Origin: Acanthamoeba sp. SK_2022b
Lineage: Eukaryota; Discosea; Longamoebia; Acanthamoebidae
Reading direction: 5' to 3'
NCBI GenBank assembly: GCA_027943245.1
Contig: JANDJZ010000150.1
Location: 1 to 64,000, forward strand
Length of the DNA: 64,000 nt
Positions within the stretch are counted from its first letter, which is position 1, and each line of letters opens with the position of its first letter. Both the position numbers and the translations under genes were made by a program. Below the pieces are notes generated by a model that saw only the letters and a list, made by a program, of their open reading frames with translations, ran no database searches and had not been told where the DNA came from. This document shows positions 43,015 to 54,239 of this stretch, piece after piece.

Positions 43015-43289
43015 CCACTTCACGTCTGTATTGTTTAATAAGAAACCACTATGTGCATAGTCGTCACGTGAGGAAGGGAGATCGTCCTCTACGCTTTCTC
43101 TTTCTTGTAGTGTCGGGATAAATCCGGCCATCCACCAATGAGAGGCTTGAACAGCACCGGGGACGAGATCTGATGAGTTGTCTGGCCAAGTGCTGTCCCC
43201 AACTGATTTGCTGACTGTGGGCGAGATTGCCCGATCGCAAGCCAACAATCACCCAGGGCTACCCTGGGGGCGGGGATTGGTTTCGAAAG

Positions 43290-46200
43290 ATGGAGGGCAA
43301 CGCAAGTTATCGGGGGCGATCGCCCATTCGAAATGGGCAACGACTTGCAGTGATAGCCTCGATTTTCATAATCTGCACATGTTTTCTTGCGAACGCGACG
43401 GCCAAGTTCCAAATGGACAGTGCAGCGATGACTGGCGAGGAATTGAACCGAATTGAGGACGCTTCGTTCGAGGGCGAGGGCGAGGGCGGTCCTGCGGACT
43501 CCTTCGACATTCATGACCTGAGACGTGGGTGTCCCATCTTCCACATCAGCCCCACATTTTTTTTATTAATTATTTTTAATCAAAAAATATTCCTTGTTCA
43601 GAGAATCCGCTGGTGAAGGTGTACAACACGACCGTGTACTGGCATGGCGGCAACAACGGTGGAGCAGACTGCAGCAAGTGTGGCGAAATCGAACCCAACG
43701 CCACCTTTGTTGCTCCCGACTACGCCTGCAACATGGAGAGTTTTCCCCCACCGGCCTCTCCAGGTATGATAAGCGGTTGCCCCCAAGCACGCGCTTGCCA
43801 AAGAGCTCGCTATTGACGGGCACTGTGTCTATGTGTCTACACTACTCGCTTGCATCTGTCCCTAGGGGATTGGAACAACGGCACGAAGCAGTTCTTCCTC
43901 GGGGTGGACCCGTCGCGCATAGTCACGCAGGTCAATCTCACCATGCACGGCCGTTTTCGCTGCCCTATCTCGAGCAAGAGCGCGCCACCCACTATCCTCA
44001 ACATTCTCGTCGAGGTAGACCAGCGCGCACGCACACACACGAGCATACACACCTCTCGTCAGCCCAGCTGGCGCTGACAATCGATCTCGCATTCGTGCGT
44101 GTCGCGTGAGTAATGCAGTCTGCTGCGATCACGCAGGAGCCCCTCGACTACGCGGCATGCCTCGATTGCAAATTCTGTGACATCTGCGACAGCTGTATGA
44201 CCACTGTGCAGGTGGTCGGCACCGAATTCGAGACCTGGCCTACCAGCTGGAACTACATCAACAACGTATGCGTACCTCGCCACGTCAATGTGAAACTCGC
44301 CGTTTGGAAGATTACGCTTGAACTCATCTTGGGTGCGCGTGCATCGGAATTCTGGCTGCAGAATACCATCAACGTCCGCGTGTTGTCTGGTCTCGTGTGC
44401 TTGTATGCGATCGAAATCTATGCCGAGACCGTCCCGGCCCACCTGCCCATTACGACCATCATCACGACCTGTACGTGCCTCTTTCCTTCCTACCATTGCG
44501 CCCGTCCGTTCCATTTCTTAAACGTTTTAATTACTTCATTATTTATTATTAACAAATATGTGACCTGACCTGCAGCCAATACAAGCACGAGCACCGGCAC
44601 CACGGGGGGCGGCGGAGGCGACAACGACGGGGACTTCAAGATGCCCATTTGGGGATTCGGTAACGGCCAGCCCCCAAGACATTGCGTTGACATATTTACG
44701 CTCATAACCAAATATTTCGTTGAATTCGGACGCAAGTCCAATCGTCCCTCTCCCTCTCTCTCTCTCTCTCTCTCACACGCACGCTCACATGTGCTTTCTA
44801 TCTGAACAGCGCTCATTGGGGCAAGCAGCTTCTTCTGTTGCGCGTCGATCGTTATATGGATCACCTTTGTGACCGTGAGACGCATCCGTCGACGCCGACG
44901 CTATGGCACAATCCAAGGTACTCCCCGTTCATACTTCAGACAGCTGTCACGGCTCTAAATGCTCGCGTGTGTTGTGTGACTAGACGACGAAGAGAAGAAG
45001 GCTGGCTGCTGCGACTGCCTCGGGCCCGTGGTTGACACTGAGACAGAGAGCGACTATGGAGACTACGAATACACCGGGCGTCCTGCCTGTATGCCTCCTC
45101 TCTTCTGCCATAGCTACATGTGGAACTTTTCCCAATCTCTCCTTTCCTCGCAGCTATCTACGCGAGCATCGATGTCAACGAAGTGGGCGAGGACACCCGG
45201 CGGCTGCTTGGTATCCCGACCGGCGGCGAGATGGGCAGCGCAGGTAACCCCTACGTTGAGCCCGTGCCGTGCTGCACACGCACATCGTGAATTCACTCCC
45301 TCTCCCGAACGCCTGTGGCGGCCCTCTGTCCTCAACAGAACGGAAGGCGCTCCTCAAAATTTCCCATCGGGGCAAGCTGCGAATGTCGGGTCAGAACCAC
45401 CGCAAGGAGTCCTCTGGCAAGCGCTCGCAACGGCACAAGAAATCGCAGGACGGCCTGGTCAAGCAGATGGATTACGGCGAGATCGTCTTGGGCGAGCGCG
45501 TGGGCAAGGGCAGTTACGGGGAGGTTCGTTTGCTTGTCCGCCCACCGTCCGCTCTTGAACGTTCGAGCTTACTCGCGCGCTCTCTCCGCCGGGCCCTATG
45601 TATGGCGACAGGTCTTTAAGGGGACGTGGCGAGGCACGGAGGTAGCCGTGAAGAAGCTGCCTTATTATTTTGAACAGCTCGAGGACAAGGAGCAGCAGAA
45701 GACGTTTTTGGAGGGCTTCATCCAGGAGACGCAGCTCATGAAGTGACGTCCCCGCTCGATGCCGCCACCCGCGGCTTCATCCCACCCTTTCCTCTCCTTC
45801 TCTTCTCAAGCTTGCCTTGCCCGCTGACCCGCTAGTCACTTCTCTCTTTGTGTTCCCTTTCTATCCTCACAGGACGCTGCGGCACCCGAACGTCATCCAG
45901 CTCTTTGCGTCTTTCACTCATCCTGAGGTCATGATCGTCATGGAGTTCATGGCGAAGGGGTACCGCTACCGTCCGCTGCTCTTCTTCATTCCGTCGTCGT
46001 TGTCGTCGTTCTCATCTCTTCTCACTCTCCAATTATTATTCACAACACGAGCGCAGTTCGCTGTACCAAATCTTGCACGACAAGTCGGTCGATCTGTCGT
46101 GGGATCTCCGACGCCAGATCCTGCTTGATGCCGCGCGTGGGATGACCTATCTCCACAAGTCCCAGCCCGTCATCGTGCATCGCGATCTCAAATCGGTACA

Positions 46201-46957
46201 CCGCACAGCCCGCTCTTCCCCTCATTTTGCCACTCACCCCTGCACCACAATCGTACGACTGGCGTTGGCGTAATCGCGGGTGTAATCTGTCAGCATAACT
46301 TGTTGGTGGGCGAGCACTGGCGATGCAAGGTGAGCGATTTCGGACTCTCCCGCATGCTGACGGCGATGGACACCATGACCTCCTGCGGCACGCCGTCGTG
46401 GGTTCGTTTTTCCCGCATCATGTCCCCATCCCATCCTTTCTCACCGTTGTACATTCACCCATCAGACTGCACCTGAAGTGCTCAGAGGCGAGAAATACAC
46501 GGAGAAGTGCGATGTGGTACGTCCCTGCCCTGATCTCCCAAATCCATTCATTGTCTCGTCCTTTTTTTTGGCGACGTGCTGACCAACCAAACCAAACCAA
46601 AAAAATAAAAAAAATAAAAAAATAATAAAACAAAATAACAAATAACAATACACACAGTATTCGTTCGGTATCGTTTTGTGGGAGTGCGTCACGCGCATGA
46701 CACCACACGAGGGCATCCCCCACTTCCAGGTGGTCTTCCAAGTCGGCACTCAGGGCCTCCGACCAGGTACCCTCCCACACTCCTCTTCTTCGTCGCGTCG
46801 AACCGTCTGTGGCGCTCACGCCCACTCCTCTGCGCCCACAGACCTCCCCGGGGACACGCCGCACCACTGGGCTCGCCTGACGGCCGACTGCTGGGCAGAG
46901 GACCCCGACGCTCGACCGAGCTTTGAAGAGATCCTCGACCGACTTCAGAAGTTTTAG
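43290..46957 (+). CDS. Single-pass receptor-like protein kinase (TKL group)
   Basis: MEGNASYRGRSPIRNGQRLA leads into a hydrophobic signal segment, VIASIFIICTCFLANATA. The ectodomain has several N-glycosylation sites (NTT, NAT, NGT, NLT) and a Cys-rich stretch, EPLDYAACLDCKFCDICDSC (about 44150-44210), then a Gly/Thr-rich stalk. One transmembrane helix, IGASSFFCCASIVIWITFVT (about 44815-44875), ends in VRRIRRRRR. The kinase domain has GERVGKGSYGE (about 45490), TEVAVKKLPY (about 45640), HRDLKS (about 46180), HNLLVGEHWRCKVSDFGLSR (about 46293-46353), APEVLRGEKYTEKCDVYSFG (about 46465-46675) and DCWAEDPDARPSFEEI (about 46890). All catalytic residues (Lys of VAVKK, HRD, DFG) are present. The sequence is of the tyrosine-kinase-like serine/threonine type abundant in amoebae. 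The ligand is unknown. Confidence 0.85.
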
Positions 46958-47223
46958 CGACGTTTGGGATACGGCCATGAGCTCTTTTTCTTCTCGCTCG
47001 CACACTCTTCTCTTTCTCCACTCTTCGCTCCCCTTGCGCAGTGTGTGCACACCCGCGGGTGCGTGTGCCGATGTACATCTTCACTGCCCTCCTTTTTTTG
47101 CTACAATTATTTATTGTTTTACCACACTTTTTCTGGGTCTCTAAGGAGGCAGTCAACACATGAGCGACACGCACAGTGACATCTCCCTCCCTCCCCTCCC
47201 CGAGCCATTCATTGCCTTGCGAC

Positions 47224-47415
47224 CTACACGCCGATCGGCGTTAGCCAGGACGTGGCGTCCTGCGTGACCAGAAATGGCGGGCCGGATTTCTGGGGATAAG
47301 GCTGCACCGGTGGTGGTTGACTTTGTTTCTGTGCACAACGCTCACCACCAAAGAGAGAAGGCAATACTAAGCTGAGGTCACCCCATCCCTGCAGTTTCAG
47401 GTACCTGACGAACAT
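47224..47415 (-). CDS. Possible small protein of about 63 aa
   Basis: Reads MFVRYLKLQGWGDLSLVLPS and ends QDATSWLTPIGV. It sits in the 570-bp gap between the kinase and PDI2 genes, with ordinary GC-rich host composition and a natural ATG start. A GT directly after the seventh base pair group could instead be a splice donor. It is not recognised; the size and basic start would suit a small mitochondrial membrane protein, but that is a guess. The rest of the gap (46958-47223 and 47416-47529) shows only pyrimidine-rich and AT-rich sequence. Confidence 0.3.
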   Translation of the reverse strand: MFVRYLKLQGWGDLSLVLPSLFGGERCAQKQSQPPPVQPYPQKSGPPFLVTQDATSWLTPIGV

Positions 47416-47529
47416 TTTTGCAACACGCAAACCGGCAGTGCTGACGCGTGCCGTGCAGCTTCGATCTAATCAAAAGTCGCATTTTCCAGTGCTGATTTTG
47501 CTTGATCTTTTTTTTGCAAGGTTCAGAAG

Positions 47530-49606
47530 ATGGCGAAGAACAGTTCCGCGCTGCCCCTGGTGTTGTGGGTGTGCTTCATTGTCGGGCTGGTGCTGCCCTC
47601 GCTCACTCTGGTCATCTCCGCCGAGGAGGCCGACGGCAGCTACCCCTGGGGAGAGGACGGCCACAACGCCCACGCTTCCCTCTTCGACGAAGATAATAGG
47701 GTCGACCTTGACGAGAGCGACCTCGAGTATCTGCAGACCGTCGAAGAGGACGCCGCCACAGGGCGCATGACCGCCGGGCAGATCCTGGAGCAACTCAAGG
47801 CCAGGAAGGAACGCCAGCAGGAGCAGCCTCGCGCCGCCGCGGACGGGCAGGCCGATGCAGTGGCAAAAGAGGGCGTGGTAGCGCTGACCGGCGAGTCCTT
47901 TGACGACGCGCTGCAGAGGTTCCCCTACGCCTTCGTGGAGTTCTACGCTCCGTGGTGCGGCCACTGCAAGAAGCTGGCGCCCGAGTTGGAGGCCGCCGCC
48001 CGCGAGCTCGCGTACACCTCCCCTCTCTGTCACACACGAGCATGTGAGTGACTGATCCACTTGGCTGCTCTCTTTTGATGACGGCGGATATCACGCGCTA
48101 TGTCGTGTCTCCAGCGATCAGCCGGGAGTGCTCATCGCCAAGGTCGATTGCACCGTGGAGGAGGCGCTCGGTCGCCGCTTTGACGTGCGCGGCTACCCCA
48201 CCATGAAGTTCTTCCGGTACCGCATCTCGCAATTCGGCCTCGGGAGCACCCGCTGCTTCTTCTCGCTAACGCATTATTCTCGTGCGTGGCCAGTCACGGC
48301 AAGTACCTGATGGACTACGAGCTGGGCCGGACCGCCGCAGGTATGCTCACCGCGCTGCCGCACTCCACTCCCACTTTGACCTACGGTCTACTGCGCGGTG
48401 TGACGGGATGGGGGTGGGTGGTCTATGGCGCAGACGTGGTGGCTTTCATCAAGAAGAAGAGCGTGCCCACCACCGTCGTTCTCAACACGGCACAGGAGCT
48501 GAAGGGCTTCTTGGATGCTCATCCGACTGCGCTGATTGTCTACGCCGAGCCCAATTCTGATGGTTCATTCCCTTTACTCTCTCCTTTCCTTCGCTTCTCT
48601 AGCACGAAACTGACGTGCGCCCTCTCCGATCTCGCTAAACAGCGGTCCTCGGCGTTCGCGATGCTGCCGACCAGGCCGTCGTCGAGGGCTTTGCCTTTGG
48701 CGAGGTTTCCAGCCCCGAGCTCATCAAGCAGTACGTTGACCACTCGTTCCGTTCATCGAAGTTGCCGAAGCCCTCAACAACCACGTTGACGCTCTTTCTT
48801 TCTCTCTCTTCCGCGCCCGCCGCCACAACAGGCTCGGCGAACAAGCGGACACCGTCAAGATCTACAGGAGCTTTGCCCCCAACGAGCCGCACGTTTTGCG
48901 CAATCCCACCTCGGCTTCGATTCTGGGCGCCGTTCTCGCTCATGGTTTCCCCTATGTGGTATGGATCGAGCGTTTCTTCCCCGGCTCACTGGCAAGCCCA
49001 TTACTTGACTTTATTTTTGGGGTTTTGTGGTGCTCATCGGCTTGGATGACGGGTACACAACAGGACAACGGGCCACAGGCCTGGGACAGAGTGATGAGCC
49101 GCAAGGTTCCCATCATCATCCTCTTCGTCGATATGGAGGCCGAGGGCGTGCAAGACGTCATGACCTGGTTCACCCAGCTCGCCAAGGCCAACATCAACCG
49201 TTTCAGCTTCATCTACGCTGGGTGCGCTCTTCCTCCTTCCATCACAGCCCGTGCGCTAGTGTATGTTGGGGATCGACAAGCATGCATGGCAAGCGTGTCA
49301 AGCGTGGTCTCATCTCTTTCTCCACAGCGAGGAGTTCCACTCGCGTCTGTCCTCTCTGGGCGCCAGCGGCGACATCATCCCCACGATCGGTAGTCATCGC
49401 CTCTCCCCAACACTTCACTGACAATGTTTAGCTTACTCGTCGTATGTTGGGTTTGGGTTTGTGGTAGTGGTCGTTGACGCCGAGACTACCAAGAGCTGGC
49501 CCTTCGACGAGACCAAGGAACTGAATCGCGAAAACGTCGAGGCCATGCTCCACGGTTCGCCACGCTCGCCCATGTTTCCCTCTACTGACCGACTGACTGA
49601 CTGGGC

Positions 49607-49696
<90 letters not shown>

Positions 49697-50470
49697 CGCG
49701 CGCGCGTGGCTTCTGTGTCCTGTGCCGGCGCTAGGTATCGTCGACGGCACCCTGCGGTCGCACTACACTTCGGAAAAGCCGCCGGTGGACAACTCTGGCG
49801 ATGTGCTCGTCGTGGTGGGCGATACCTTTGAGGAGCTGGTCCTCAATAACGACAAGGACGTCCTCGTGGAATTCTATGCTCCCTGTGTGCCTCTCCCTCC
49901 ACCACTCTTAACGGGACAGCGGTGCCGGGGCCAAGGGAAGTAACTCGCCTCTTTGTGTGTGTGTGGGGGGGGGACAGGGTGTGGCCACTGCAAGCAGTTG
50001 GCACCCACCTGGGAGAAGGTCGGCCAACACTTTGCCAAGCAGGGCAAGGTCATCGTGGCCAAGATCGATGCCTCGGCCAACGACAACCCGGCTGTGGTCG
50101 TCCCGGTACTGACGAGTTCTTACTTCCTCTTCTTATTCTCGGCTGGCTCGCTTTGGCGAGCGTTGCTCGGCTCACGTTCTCGGTGGCCACGCAGGCCTAC
50201 CCGATGATCTACCTGTTCGCGGCCGGCGACAAGGGCCACCCGATTGAGTACACGGGCCTCACCCGCAACGTCAACGACTTCATCAAGTTTGTCGAGGAGA
50301 ACGCGACGTGAGCCTTGCCCACTTATCACACTCAGAGCAACCAGTGCTTATCTCACTCTCACCTTTTCCCACTGGCCAGCTATTTCAAGGACGAGCGCAG
50401 CAGCGACCACGATGACGCAAGCGGGTCTCGTGCAGACGATCACCACGCCCACGACCACGACGACCTGTAG
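47530..50470 (+). CDS. Protein disulfide isomerase with N-terminal acidic segment, -HDDL end
   Basis: Signal sequence [20 protein letters not shown], then an acidic extension (about residues 35-75, [13 protein letters not shown]...), domain a with [20 protein letters not shown] (about 47930-47985), [20 protein letters not shown] + GYPTMKFF (about 48130-48215), b/b' domains ([60 protein letters not shown]), and domain a' with [21 protein letters not shown] (about 49860-50010, Trp codon split by an intron at 49885-49977), [20 protein letters not shown]. It ends in a His/Asp-rich tail, AHDHDDL. The a' domain intron sits at the identical place in the 37118-39754 PDI. HDDL is a non-standard ER-retrieval tetrapeptide. 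An ERp72/PDIA4-like acidic N-terminus is present, but with two, not three, thioredoxin sites. Confidence 0.88.
49609..49707. repeat. (GT)n(GC)n microsatellite in a PDI2 intron
   Basis: About 40 GT units pass into a (CG)n run of about 9 units, just before the acceptor of the exon beginning [16 protein letters not shown]. Both halves are alternating purine-pyrimidine, a classical Z-DNA-forming type. Confidence 0.95.
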
Positions 50471-50600
50471 TATTTTACGCCCCCAAGAGGCTAAATATCT
50501 GTAGTCGTTTTTTTTTGAGCACTTCTAAGAATAAATCACAGCTTTGACAAACAAAGAAGAAGAATCAAGAAAGAATTATTTGCATAGTGTACTAGCTTGC

Positions 50601-53600
50601 ATGGAAAGAGAAAGGGAGCCTGCCGGAGAGGCCTATACTATCCTGTCCTGCACGTCGCAGGACTTGGAATCGCACCCGGCGAAGGCGGTGAAGAATCCAA
50701 CGGCTACCACATACTGGCAAACGGAGACCCCCGAGAAGAAAGCGGCACTCGAGCTCGCTCTCGCCTCACCCGTTCACATCAAACGCATAGTCATCGGTAC
50801 GCAAAATCTTGATTTAATTCATAACTATAATACCTTTATTTTTAAATGTTTATGTTTGTATTTTTTCCAGGTAATGCGGGGGCGGCCTTTGTAGAAATAC
50901 TGGTGGGGAAGAGCACCTCACGCCCGGTGGACTACCAGGTCCTGCAACCCATCAAGCCCCTCTGTACCATGAGCGAGAGCAAGTCGGGAGCCAATAGGTG
51001 CGCTCAAGTGTTCATTCGCGTTGCAGTCCCATTCGTGTAGCGGCGCTCAGCGCTGCTCTTCCACCTCTTCACAGATATGGCGGCTACTCGTTCGCAGACA
51101 AGTTTGAGGCTAACGTAGCCAAGCAGACGTGGGACCGAATCAAGGTGCGGCCTGTCAAGTGGTCTCTCTCTAACGGTCTCCGCATCGCCTCATGCAAACA
51201 CCACCTTTGTGCAAATGATCAGATCATCTGCACTCAGCCTTGGAACGTCGGTCCGCTCGGTCTGTCATTTGTGATCATCAACCCCGCCACCGACGTGTCT
51301 CATCTGCTGGTAATGGCGAGCTCAACAACCCAATAGGTCCAACACCAGCGGAGTGTGAAATGTTAATGATACCTATGGCTCTTTTCTCGTGGCGCAAGCA
51401 GAAGCCAACCGGCAGCGCGAGCGTTCCGTTCAAGCCGATCACGACGACGGCCGTTCCGACAGCTACGACCGCGCCAAAACCCACCAAGCCCGTTGGCAGC
51501 GATAAGGTGACGAGGGACGAGAAGAAGGACGATGGTGTCGTGCCGCTCAACAAGCTACTGGTGCGTACCAATCCGCGCCCGGATAGTTGTTGACAGGCGC
51601 ACGGCTACTCTTACACGTTTGAGAAACGCTACACAACGCAGGCGGGAGTGACTTTCGTGATCTCAGGCATCTTGAACCCCGAACGAGGTGCGCACGCCTT
51701 TGCCGTTTGTTCTCTCGTTCTCGCTCCTCTGCTAACGTATGTTGGTTTGTTCTGGTCTGGTCTGGGGTGCAGCTGACCTGCGCGACAAGGTGCGTGTGTG
51801 CCGCTGCTCGCAACCAGTCCGCGATTTATGGGGCTAAAGTCGATTCCATTCACTCTCGAACACACCACGTACACTCAGGCCACGAAGATGGGGGCCAAGT
51901 ACCAGGCCAATTGGGACAGCAAGGCGACTCATCTTATCTGCGCGTTCCAGGACACGCCCAAGTACCGTGAAGTCAAGGGTAATCGCCCCCCCCCCTCGCA
52001 TATGCTTTTACCTGCGACCTGGCCCTTATTGTCGCTCGTATCTCAGGGAAGGGCGGCATTATCGTCAAGCCACAGTGGGTGCGTCCTGCGCAGCGTGTGA
52101 CGGCCGCTCGCGTCGTTCTAATTTGACCAATCTCATCTTTGGATTTTTACGCGCAGATCACGGAAAGCTTTGCCCAGAAGAAGAGGCTCCCCCTGACCAA
52201 GTACACCTTCGAGAAAGGTGATCCACTGCCCCCTCTCCCCTCTTCACTCGTTATCGCTTTTCACCCTCTTAGTTGATGACCGATTGACTAATATACTAAT
52301 ATAAATTAATCAATATCCAATAAAATACACATACGTGGTGCTTGCCAGTTGCACAAGCCCCGGAAGAAGATGAGTGCGAGGCGGAGAAGTATGGTAACAA
52401 GAAGGACGGTGGCGCTGCCCCAATGGAGGCAGAAGACGAGGACGATGAGGAGGAAGGGCTGCTGGACAGAAGGAAGGCTAAGAGCCGCGCGCCGGCGCCT
52501 CTGTCAAAGGTCGGCGGTGTGGTCGTGAAGGAAGACGACAGCGACACGGAGGAAATGGACGAGCTCGACCTCGGACCCACGCTCCCCATCGGCTTGCCTG
52601 CTGTCGAAGCGCAGCACTATGGAGATGACGACGAGGATGACATGCTCCCCACGCTGCCCATTTCTCATGGCTACGACGCTACCGGGGTGCCTGCAGGCGC
52701 AGTCAAGCCCAGCGCCAAGGTGAGCGCCAAGAGCGACGCCAACGATGAGGACGAGGAGGAGGGGACCGAGGAGATCGACGAGTCAGAGCTGCTGCCCACG
52801 CTGCCCATCTTTGAACACCCGGCCCAAGTTAAGAACGCTCCAGCAGACGCGAAAACGAAAAAGTACGAAAGCGGCACGCAGCCTGAAAAGGAGCGCAAGA
52901 GCGAAAGCGAACACGAGGACGAGGACGAGGACCTCTACGATCTGCCGACGCTGGCCGTGGGGGAGGACCTGGGTCACGGCGCCGGAAAGAGCGATGCCTG
53001 TCAAAGCGACACCGAGGAAATAGAGGAGGAGGACGACCTCAACGCCACACTTCCCATCCCCGAGTACACCACCGCGCACCAGACGTCAAAGAGCACGTCG
53101 GCGCCCAAGGCGGTGGAGAAAGCGGTCGGCGGCGACGAGGAAGAAGACAGCGGCACGGAGGAAATGGACGAGGTGGACCTCTTGCCGACGCTCCCTATCA
53201 CCGCCGCTTCCGCCCCAGCCTCGGGAAAGCGGAAGAGGGAAATCAGCAAGAACGAAGAAGGGGAGGACTCGAGCGGCACCGAGCCGCTGAGCGATGTGGA
53301 CGCGACAGCGGTTGGTGGGTACACGAAGGAGAAGAGCGCTACATCCACGGTTACGGCGCCCCCGAGTAAAAAGCACAAAGCCGACGCGACCGCCAATGCT
53401 TCGCCGGGCGCTTCCGCGAAGGGAAGCGAACTGCTGGGCAAGCTCTGTACGTGAGCAACCCTCCTCCGCCTTTCTCTCTCCCCAATAACGCTCGATCTCA
53501 TGGAATTACATGTGGACCGACACATCGCCAGTCGCGGTCCATCCATTGCCTGACTTTCTCGATGGCGTAAACGTCTTCTTCCACGGCAAGGTAGCCTCCT

Positions 53601-54070
53601 CCGTCCTTACTCTCCTTTGATATGGTGGGCGACATGGGGGTTGTTTGTTAACCAACCTACCCGGTGTACATGTGCCACGATCCAGTCTTTCGACGCCGAC
53701 ATGCGCCAATTGCTGCAACGATACGTTGTCGCATACAAAGGACGGGTGTCGGTACGTGTTTATTATCGTCACCGAACAGTAGTAACGTCTCACTCACTCA
53801 GTTTTGTGAGACAGCCCTACCTGTACGAAGACGTTACGCACGTGATTACGACGGATGACTGGGAGAAGGGCTTTGAGCGTGCCTGCAAGGTTGTTCCCAT
53901 TACGGCTTCTGTTGTGTTGCGCGTCCCCTCACCCAACGAGCGAAACGCACACGGGCAACCACGTACAGGAGCATCCCGGTCTAGTAATCGTGCGGCCGGA
54001 GTGGATTCTCGAGTGTCACCTCCAGCAGAAGCACGCCCACGCGGCCCCTTACTGCGTGTCGCCTCAATAA
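50601..54070 (+). CDS. XRCC1: XRCC1 single-strand-break repair scaffold
   Basis: N-terminal domain: ILSCTSQDLESHPAKAV (about 50637), RIVIGNAGAAFVEILVGKST (about 50790-50910), VDYQVLQPI, MSESKSGANR, KQTWDRIK (about 51120), PLGLSFVIINP (about 51255). This matches the human XRCC1 N-terminus (SCSSQD, SAFVEVLVG, SESRSGSN, FGLSFV), which binds DNA polymerase beta. BRCT1: GVTFVISGILNPERADLRDK (about 51645), MGAKYQANWDSKATHLICAF + QDTPKYREVK (about 51890-51975). An acidic linker (52342-53454) carries a repeated TEE...TLPI motif. BRCT2: FAVHPLPDFLDGVNVFFHGK (about 53530), YLYEDVTHVITTDDWEKGFE (about 53820), VRPEWILECHLQQK (about 53990-54040). BRCT1 normally binds PAR and BRCT2 binds ligase III. Pairwise domain order and length agree with the family. 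Confidence 0.9.
52533..53200 (+). repeat. Repeated acidic TEE/LPTLPI motif in XRCC1 linker
   Basis: Six imperfect copies ending in a TLPI-like core: DSDTEEMDELDLGPTLPI (52539-52590), DDEDDMLPTLPI (about 52627-52662), EEGTEEIDESELLPTLPI (52756-52809), DLYDLPTLAV (about 52930-52959), SDTEEIEEEDDLNATLPI (53005-53058), DSGTEEMDEVDLLPTLPI (53147-53200). Four have the S/G-x-TEE acidic phosphosite-like part upstream. Confidence 0.9.
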
Positions 54071-54136
54071 CAGTAAAACCTTCGGTTGTGGAAGTGTGTT
54101 GGCGCGGATGTGCTGCGTTACGGTGTCGACAAGCAA

Positions 54137-54218
54137 GACGACGTGGCCGAGTGGTTAAGGCGGTAGACTAGAAATCTACTGGGGTCTCCCCGCGCAGGTT
54201 CAAATCCTGCCGTCGTCG
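54137..54218 (+). tRNA. tRNA-Ser (AGA), copy 3
   Basis: Same 82-nt body as the two copies near 23 kb and 26.9 kb, AGA anticodon, variable arm GGGGTCTCCCC, discriminator G. The 3' flank CCCCTTTTCC differs from that of the other two. It starts 67 bp after the XRCC1 stop and lies immediately before a CpG-poor island. Confidence 0.97.
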
Positions 54219-54239
54219 ATCTCCCCTTTTCCTTCCAGC

